This document shows positions 28,948-33,963 of a DNA stretch of 33,963 bases, one piece after another. Under the pieces are notes generated by a model. The model did not search any database, was not told where the DNA came from, and saw only the letters and a program-made list of their open reading frames with translations. Each line of letters begins with the position of its first letter. The first letter of the stretch is position 1. Location: the NCBI GenBank assembly GCA_964574395.1, contig CAZNNL010000023.1, positions 1 to 33,963 of the forward strand. The letters are read 5' to 3'. This DNA is from JAXGQD01 sp964574395. GTDB taxonomy: Bacteria > Bacillota > Clostridia > Saccharofermentanales > Fastidiosipilaceae. A program made the position numbers and the translations under genes.

Positions 28948-29976
28948 ATGTTTAAAGGTAAAACATTAATGATTACAGGTGGTACAGGTTCATTCGGAAC
29001 TGAAGTGCTAAATCGCTTTTTAGAAACCGATATTAAAGAAATTAGAATATTTTCACGTGATGAGAAAAAACAAGATGACATGCGTCACCACTACCATAAC
29101 GATAAAATCAAGTTTTATATTGGTGACGTTCGCGATTTAGCAAGTCTAAAAGATGCTATGTATGGTGTGGATTATATTTTTCATGCTGCAGCTTTAAAAC
29201 AAGTTCCATCGTGTGAGTTTTTCCCGCTTGAAGCAGTTAAAACAAACGTTCTAGGCACGGATAATGTATTAACTGCAGCAATCAATGCAGGAGTACGTAG
29301 TGTCATTTGTTTGTCAACTGACAAAGCGGCTTATCCTGTCAACGCTATGGGAACATCTAAAGCAATGATGGAAAAAGTTATTGTCGCTAAGTCACGAACA
29401 GTTGACCCTCAAAGAACTAAGATATGCTGCACCCGCTACGGCAACGTTCTCTGTTCTAGAGGCTCGGTAGTTCCACTTTTTATTGATCAAATTCGTCGTG
29501 GTTTACCAATGACACTGACTGATCCCAATATGACACGGTTTATTATGAGCCTTGATGAAGCTGTAGATTTGGTTTTGTTTGCTTTTGAACATGCAGAGAG
29601 TGGCGATATTCTTGTCCAAAAAGCTCCAGCCAGCACGATTCTTGATTTAGCTGTAGCGGTAAAAGAACTATTTCAGGCCGAAGATACCGAAATTAAAGTA
29701 ATTGGTGTGCGTCATGGTGAAAAGATGTATGAAACCCTACTTACAAATGAAGAGTGCACTACGGCTATAGATATGGGTGATTACTATCGGGTTCCTTGTG
29801 ATAAACGGGATTTGAACTATGATAAATACTTTACTGATGGAAAAAATGAAGAAAGCACACTGATGGAGTTTAACTCTAATAACACATCTTTAATGACAGT
29901 AGAAGAAATAAAAAAGAAGCTTTTGAGCCTAAAGTCTATTCAGGATGAACTAGAAACATTTGGTATTAGCTATTAA
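28948..29976 (+). CDS. CapE, UDP-GlcNAc 4,6-dehydratase/5-epimerase
   Basis: A 342-residue SDR enzyme matching CapE of the S. aureus type 5/8 capsule, which makes UDP-2-acetamido-2,6-dideoxy-L-arabino-4-hexulose from UDP-GlcNAc. Residues 10-17 are the NAD(P) motif TGGTGSFG. FSRDEKKQDDMRHHYHND and FHAAALKQVPSCEFFPLEA are strongly CapE-like, and STDKAAYPVNAMGTSKAMME carries the Met/Lys version of the catalytic site. GVRHGEKMYETLL and YYRVPCDKRDLNYDKYF complete the family pattern. The length is normal. AGGAGG precedes the ATG. The next gene is capF, 11 bp on, as in cap loci. Together with CapF and the epimerase at the right edge it should give UDP-L-FucNAc. Confidence 0.9.
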   Translation: MFKGKTLMITGGTGSFGTEVLNRFLETDIKEIRIFSRDEKKQDDMRHHYHNDKIKFYIGDVRDLASLKDAMYGVDYIFHAAALKQVPSCEFFPLEAVKTNVLGTDNVLTAAINAGVRSVICLSTDKAAYPVNAMGTSKAMMEKVIVAKSRTVDPQRTKICCTRYGNVLCSRGSVVPLFIDQIRRGLPMTLTDPNMTRFIMSLDEAVDLVLFAFEHAESGDILVQKAPASTILDLAVAVKELFQAEDTEIKVIGVRHGEKMYETLLTNEECTTAIDMGDYYRVPCDKRDLNYDKYFTDGKNEESTLMEFNSNNTSLMTVEEIKKKLLSLKSIQDELETFGISY

Positions 29977-29987
29977 TAGAGGATGAA

Positions 29988-30898
29988 ATGAAAGTATTAA
30001 TTACTGGAGCAAACGGCTTTATTGGTAAAAATCTCAGGTATACGCTTGAACACAGAGAAGATGTTGAACTTTACCTTTTTGATGTAGATACACCTATTCA
30101 ACGATTAGAAGATTTCTGCGCTGATTGTGACTTTGTGTTTAATTTAGCTGGAGTTAATAGACCTGAGAACGAAGAAGATTTTCTTAAAGGTAATTTTGGA
30201 TTTGCCTCAACTTTGTTAGACACCTTGATGCGGCACAATAACAACTGTCCTGTAATGCTTTCTTCCTCGACTCATGCGCTGGCGGATAATGCATATGGAA
30301 GGTCTAAAAAGGCTGGGGAAGACCTCTTCTTTAAGTATGGGGAAGAAAATAATGTCACTGTGTATGTATTTAGATTTCCAAATGTATTTGGCAAATGGTG
30401 TAGACCGAACTACAATAGCGCCGTAGCAACATTTTGCCATAATNNNNNNNNNNNNNNNNNNNNNNNNNNNNNNNNNNNNNNNNNNNNNNNNNNNNNNNNN
30501 NNNNNNNNNNNNNNNNNNNNNNNNNNNNNNNNNNNNNNNNNNNCGATAATCGGGGCAGTTTTACAGAATTATTGAAAACTGTTGATAATGGACAAGTGTC
30601 GGTCAACATTTCCAAACCTGGAATAGAAAAGGGAAATCATTGGCATCATACGAAAACAGAGAAGTTTATTGTAGTCAGTGGCGAAGCACTCGTTCAATTT
30701 CGAAAAATATATAGCGCTGAAATTATTGATTATCATATAAGTGGAAATCAAATTAGTATTGTAGATATTCCGCCAGGATACACACACAATATCATTAATA
30801 TTGGAGATACAGATCTAATAACCGTAATGTGGGCAAACGAATGCTTTAACCCAGATAAGCCCGATACAATCTTTTTGAAGGTGAATGAAGATGAGTAG
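29988..30898 (+). CDS. CapF, UDP-sugar reductase with cupin domain, interrupted by a scaffold gap
   Basis: CapF reduces the CapE product toward UDP-N-acetyl-L-talosamine. The N-terminal SDR part is visible: ITGANGFIGKNL, FNLAGVNRPENEEDFLKGN, SSSTHALADNAYGRSKKAGE with Tyr and Lys of the active site, and FPNVFGKWCRPNYNSAVATF. After the gap the C-terminal cupin domain reads DNRGSFTELLKTV, then KGNHWHHTKTEKFIVVSG (metal-binding His residues) and DIPPGYTHNIINIG, ending at TAG 30896-30898. About 270 of the usual 370 or so residues are visible, so roughly 300 bp are missing rather than 100. The two halves should be treated as one gene. AGAGG supports the start. Confidence 0.85.
30444..30543. other. 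Assembly gap (100 N) inside capF
   Basis: A run of 100 N between the reductase and cupin parts of capF. The true missing length is probably about 300 bp by comparison with CapF length, if the gene is intact. Confidence 0.99.
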
Positions 30899-30927
30899 CT
30901 ATTTAAACAGCGATTCAGGGAGAATGT

Positions 30928-32463
30928 ATGCTATTTAATACTATTGAGTTTCTTTTTTTTATGCCAATATTGTTCCTTGCATACTATATAGTCCCTAAAC
31001 GTTTTCAATGGATAATTTTGTTGTTTTTCAGTATAGTATTTTATCTTTTTTCAGTACCTGTTTTTATTTTATATGTCCTTGGCACTATTGTTACAACTTA
31101 TTTTGGGGCATTATTCCTAGGCTTTACAGTAAAACCCGCGAAAAGAAATCTTGAAGAGGCTTCCAATAACGTAGTTTTTGATGATATACCGCGCGTTAAC
31201 CATAGAAAGCGAAAAGTAATTATTTTTTCAGTTATTGTCATTAATGTTGGTATATTGTTTATTACTAAATATTTGAGTTTTTCTATTTCTTTGCTTAATT
31301 CTTTGATGAACCGACTTCATTTCAACCATACCTTACCTGTTTTTAGTATAGTGCAGCCATTAGGCATATCCTTCTATACCCTACAAGCTTTAGGATACAT
31401 CATAGATGTCTATAGAAACAAATACATCCCAGAAAAAAACTTAGCTAAACATGCATTGTATATCTTATATTTTCCTCAGATCGTTCAAGGGCCAATTGGC
31501 AGATGTGATTTGTTATCAGCACAATTATTTCGAGGCAATCATTTTGACTATACACAAGTGAAATTTGGTCTTCAGTTAGTACTGTGGGGTTTTTTCAAAA
31601 AACTCGTTATTGCAGATCGTTGTGGCATACTTGTTAATGAGGTCTTCACTAATTATCAGAATTATTCTGGATATCAAATTCTGATTGCTAGCCTTTTTTA
31701 TACTGTCCAAATATATGCGGATTTTTCAGGATTTACGGATATCGCAATCGGTGTTTCTCAGTCTTTAGGAATAAAACTATCAGATAATTTTAAGCAACCA
31801 TATTTTTCTAGGTCTATTCAAGACTTTTGGAGACGTTGGCACATCTCTCTAAGTTCATGGTTTCGAGATTATATTTACTTCCCTTTAGGTGGAAATAGGA
31901 AAGGGGAGCTAAGAAAATATTTGAATGTAATTCTAGTTTTTGTCATTAGTGGGCTATGGCATGGCGTTGGTTTCAATTATATCGCTTGGGGATTACTTCA
32001 TGGGTCATACCAAGTTGTTGGCGCGCTTACAAAAAACTTTAAGGGTAAGCTTGCTAGATGCTTGGGTTTGGATATGCAATCACGCGTGTACCATGCTCTT
32101 CAAGTTGCAATAAATCTCTTTCTAATTAATCTGTCGTGGATTTTTTTTCGTGCTGAAGGATTTAGAAAAGCAATATTTATGATTGAGTCAATGGTGCTAG
32201 GCATTATTCAACAAAAATCAGTAGGTGGTTTGTTTTATTCTTTGGGATTAAATGAAATTGAGTTTCTCATTCTGACAATAGCAATTATTTTAGCGTTTTT
32301 TGTTAGTCTGCAACAGCGAAGAAAATCAATCCGTGTTGTTCTTTCGCAACAGCCTTTGATTGCACGCTGGCCTATTTATATTCTAGCTCTCGCTTCGGTT
32401 GTTCTACTGGGATTGTATGGTCCAGCAAGCCCAGCAAGCCCATTTATCTATTACAATTTCTGA
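30928..32463 (+). CDS. MBOAT-family O-acyltransferase (AlgI/DltB-like)
   Basis: A 511-residue polytopic membrane protein that moves acyl groups (often acetyl) across the membrane for addition to a cell-surface polysaccharide. The MBOAT motifs are FPQIVQGPIGRCD, then FWRRWHISLSSWFRDYIYFP and LGGNRKGE. The catalytic histidine lies in GLWHGVGFNYIAWGLLHGSY (His of WHG). About ten or more hydrophobic helices are spread over the length, as in AlgI and DltB. The start at 30928 is used, with AGGGAG 5 nt upstream; an overlapping ATG at 30924 is out of frame. It lies directly before an SGNH-like gene, its usual partner (as AlgI/AlgJ or DltB/DltD). It is placed between capF and the capG-like gene. Confidence 0.9.
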   Translation: MLFNTIEFLFFMPILFLAYYIVPKRFQWIILLFFSIVFYLFSVPVFILYVLGTIVTTYFGALFLGFTVKPAKRNLEEASNNVVFDDIPRVNHRKRKVIIFSVIVINVGILFITKYLSFSISLLNSLMNRLHFNHTLPVFSIVQPLGISFYTLQALGYIIDVYRNKYIPEKNLAKHALYILYFPQIVQGPIGRCDLLSAQLFRGNHFDYTQVKFGLQLVLWGFFKKLVIADRCGILVNEVFTNYQNYSGYQILIASLFYTVQIYADFSGFTDIAIGVSQSLGIKLSDNFKQPYFSRSIQDFWRRWHISLSSWFRDYIYFPLGGNRKGELRKYLNVILVFVISGLWHGVGFNYIAWGLLHGSYQVVGALTKNFKGKLARCLGLDMQSRVYHALQVAINLFLINLSWIFFRAEGFRKAIFMIESMVLGIIQQKSVGGLFYSLGLNEIEFLILTIAIILAFFVSLQQRRKSIRVVLSQQPLIARWPIYILALASVVLLGLYGPASPASPFIYYNF

Positions 32464-32471
32464 GGTGAATA

Positions 32472-33431
32472 ATGATAAAGATTTTTAGCAAATCATTCCT
32501 CCTAATAATACTGACAGCACTTTTCATTGTTGTTTTTACTACTCAGGTTTTCCCCCCCCAGTTTGAGACAAGCTACCAAGCCGTATTAGTTGATAAGTAT
32601 GAGCGTCTGAGGACTTCTGAATCGCCCAAAATAATTATTTTGGCTGGCTCAAGCAGCGGGTTTGGAATCAATGAGAAGATTATTGAGGAAAAAACCAACA
32701 TGACTGTAGTCAATTTGGGCTTGCATGCTTCATTTGGAATTGGGTTTATAGCAGAACAAGCGTTGCATCATGTTAAACAAGGTGATATTTGTGTCATTGC
32801 ATTTGAATACAGTCTTTTAAATTCTGAGCTTAGAATGGATTCAGATCTTGTGTTGAGTGGTATTGATCGTAATATTTCTCTATATAGGTTCATTCCTAAA
32901 TCGTTGTATCTTGGTGTTTTTTATAATTATCCAGATTTTTTCAAAAAGAAGATGAATAGTTTTTTTCTCAAAAAGCATTCTGCATCTGGGGTATATAGTT
33001 CGGCGGCCTTTGCAGATGGAATTATGACGTTTAAACGTCCATCAGTTATTCTCGCAGAGGATTGGGATCGAGAGACTTATAGTGAGGTTCGCTTAGACAA
33101 TACCTCATTAAATGAAGAAACTGTCAAGTATTTAAATCTATTATCCCAAAACATCAAAAATAAAGGGGGTCTACCAGTATTATCGTTTCCTCCGCTTTTA
33201 AATGAGGCTTTAATTTCTGACAAAGAGCATATTGATGGTTTTGTCAATCAACTGACAATCAGCTTGGATATTCCGTTAATCTCTAATATCTACGACTATG
33301 TTTATGATAGAGAATATATATTCGATACTACTTACCATTTAAACACAACAGGAGAAGAGAAACGTTCTATACAACTGGCTGAGGATATCAATTATTTTAT
33401 AGATACTCAAACGAAAACTGAGTCAAAATAA
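32472..33431 (+). CDS. SGNH/DltD-like membrane-anchored acyl-transfer partner
   Basis: A 319-residue protein with one N-terminal membrane helix (about 7-27). It resembles the SGNH-hydrolase-fold partners of MBOAT proteins (DltD, AlgJ/AlgX group). The nucleophile motif is IILAGSSSGFGINE (about 55-68), with a Gly-Ser-Ser-Ser in the block I position. The C-terminal DTTYHLNTTGEEKRS (about 285-299) holds an Asp-x-x-x-His that would complete the triad. The expected role is to pass the acyl group delivered by the MBOAT protein to the polysaccharide outside the membrane (inference from family and pairing). The ribosome binding site GAGGTG overlaps the stop of the MBOAT gene, 8 bp upstream, so the two genes are coupled. 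Family assignment is less certain than for the MBOAT. Confidence 0.75.
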   Translation: MIKIFSKSFLLIILTALFIVVFTTQVFPPQFETSYQAVLVDKYERLRTSESPKIIILAGSSSGFGINEKIIEEKTNMTVVNLGLHASFGIGFIAEQALHHVKQGDICVIAFEYSLLNSELRMDSDLVLSGIDRNISLYRFIPKSLYLGVFYNYPDFFKKKMNSFFLKKHSASGVYSSAAFADGIMTFKRPSVILAEDWDRETYSEVRLDNTSLNEETVKYLNLLSQNIKNKGGLPVLSFPPLLNEALISDKEHIDGFVNQLTISLDIPLISNIYDYVYDREYIFDTTYHLNTTGEEKRSIQLAEDINYFIDTQTKTESK

Positions 33432-33569
33432 TGTGTCGAATCTTATTAATGCAAAGAAATAATGCCACACCAATTATGCTAATATATAGCCAATGTATGG
33501 CGCTTCAGATTTAGAAGAATGGCTTTTATTGCTTTTTGAAAAGCGCCCAATTATTGAAGGGAATTAAAG

Positions 33570-33963
33570 ATGAATAAAAAACTAAAGTTAATGACCATAC
33601 TTGGGACAAGACCAGAAATAATCCGATTATCAGCAGTTATTAAGTGTGCTGATAAATACTTTGACCATGTTTTGGTTCATACTGGACAAAACTGGGACTA
33701 TAGTTTAAATCAGGTCTTCTTTGATGATTTAGAGTTGCGAGAGCCAGACTACTTCCTGGATAGCGTTGGGAATGGACTTGGTGAAACAATGGGGAATATC
33801 ATAGCTAAGTCTTATGATGTCATACAAAAAGAGTCGCCCGATGCCGTACTAGTATTAGGTGATACAAACTCTGCTCTTTCTGCTATCTCGGCTAAACGCC
33901 TCAAGGTTCCCATTTTCCATATGGAAGCAGGAAATAGGTGTTGGGACTGGAACGTTCCAGAGA
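33570..33963 (+). CDS. UDP-GlcNAc 2-epimerase family protein (CapG/WecB type), cut at the right edge
   Basis: The first 131 residues of a non-hydrolysing UDP-N-acetylglucosamine 2-epimerase. The conserved start LMTILGTRPEIIRLS, then VLVHTGQNWDYSLNQVFFDD, PDAVLVLGDTNSALSA and FHMEAGNRCWD are family hallmarks, and the QNWDYSLNQVFF and EAGNRCWDWNVPE forms favour CapG over WecB. In the cap pathway CapG makes UDP-L-FucNAc from the CapF product. AAGGG at 33557-33561 gives a good ribosome binding site 8 nt before the ATG. The gene is open at the window end, so its full length and the remaining locus are not visible. The 138-bp spacer before it (33432-33569) shows no gene. Confidence 0.88.
   Translation, partial: MNKKLKLMTILGTRPEIIRLSAVIKCADKYFDHVLVHTGQNWDYSLNQVFFDDLELREPDYFLDSVGNGLGETMGNIIAKSYDVIQKESPDAVLVLGDTNSALSAISAKRLKVPIFHMEAGNRCWDWNVPE

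Noticed and set aside
30572..30898. A stand-alone cupin gene after the gap in the polysaccharide locus
   Set aside because: Its sequence is that of the CapF C-terminal cupin domain, and residues coding DNRGSFTELL precede its first in-frame start codon candidate right after the N run.

Overview
This window looks like chromosomal DNA of an uncultured or little-studied Bacillota (Firmicutes) bacterium of the Clostridia type, most likely a draft or metagenome scaffold. The evidence is strong AGGAGG-type ribosome binding sites, the Clostridia-style order mtaB, ireB, ruvX, DUF1292, a SecG of Gram-positive type, tandem LytR-CpsA-Psr (LCP) wall-polymer ligases and an S. aureus-type cap5/8 sugar pathway. 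Four runs of exactly 100 N (3534-3633, 12122-12221, 16189-16288, 30444-30543) are scaffold gaps of unknown true size. Two of them interrupt genes whose missing parts must exceed 100 bp.

Layout. 1-3.3 kb: tandem hairpin repeats, a GNAT acetyltransferase, two tandem paralogous lipoproteins and a small basic protein. 3.4-5.9 kb: a gap-broken SPL-type radical SAM protein, a SatD-family/DUF3307 pair behind a repeat-rich promoter, and a DUF4256 protein. 6.0-9.1 kb: a candidate Mn2+ (yybP-ykoY-like) riboswitch leader before a P2-type cation ATPase. 9.1-12.1 kb: repeat-rich spacer, secG, a short RNase R and an HPr-like protein without the active-site histidine. 12.4-17.3 kb: an alpha/beta hydrolase, mtaB, ireB, ruvX, a block of 79-bp palindromic repeats and two DUF1292 proteins. 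17.4-26.0 kb: a cell-envelope block with a CPBP protease carrying a PQYxQ repeat tail, a 1004-residue anchored propeller/degenerate glycosidase-like protein, a Bax inhibitor-1 family protein and two LCP proteins. 26.1 kb: a tRNA-Val(GAC) with C at position 33. 26.3 kb to the right edge: a visibly AT-richer polysaccharide locus (membrane-bound nucleotide-sugar dehydratase, initiating phosphoglycosyl transferase, capE, capF, an MBOAT/SGNH O-acylation pair, and a capG-like 2-epimerase running off the end).

How the genes fit together. The right-hand locus can convert UDP-GlcNAc to UDP-L-FucNAc (CapE, CapF, CapG-type), start a lipid-linked repeat unit (phosphoglycosyl transferase) and O-acylate the polymer (MBOAT plus SGNH). 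The LCP proteins just upstream are the expected class of enzyme for attaching such a polymer to peptidoglycan.

The most striking pattern no gene explains is an octamer, TTTTGCCA (reverse complement TGGCAAAA). By hand count it occurs about 35 times in the first 26 kb, on both strands, in several codon frames and in spacers, against roughly one expected by chance. It nearly vanishes (one copy) in the 7.8 kb polysaccharide locus after the tRNA. This suggests a genome-wide signal such as an uptake-like or HIP1-like sequence in the resident chromosome, with the polysaccharide locus being a more recent arrival.
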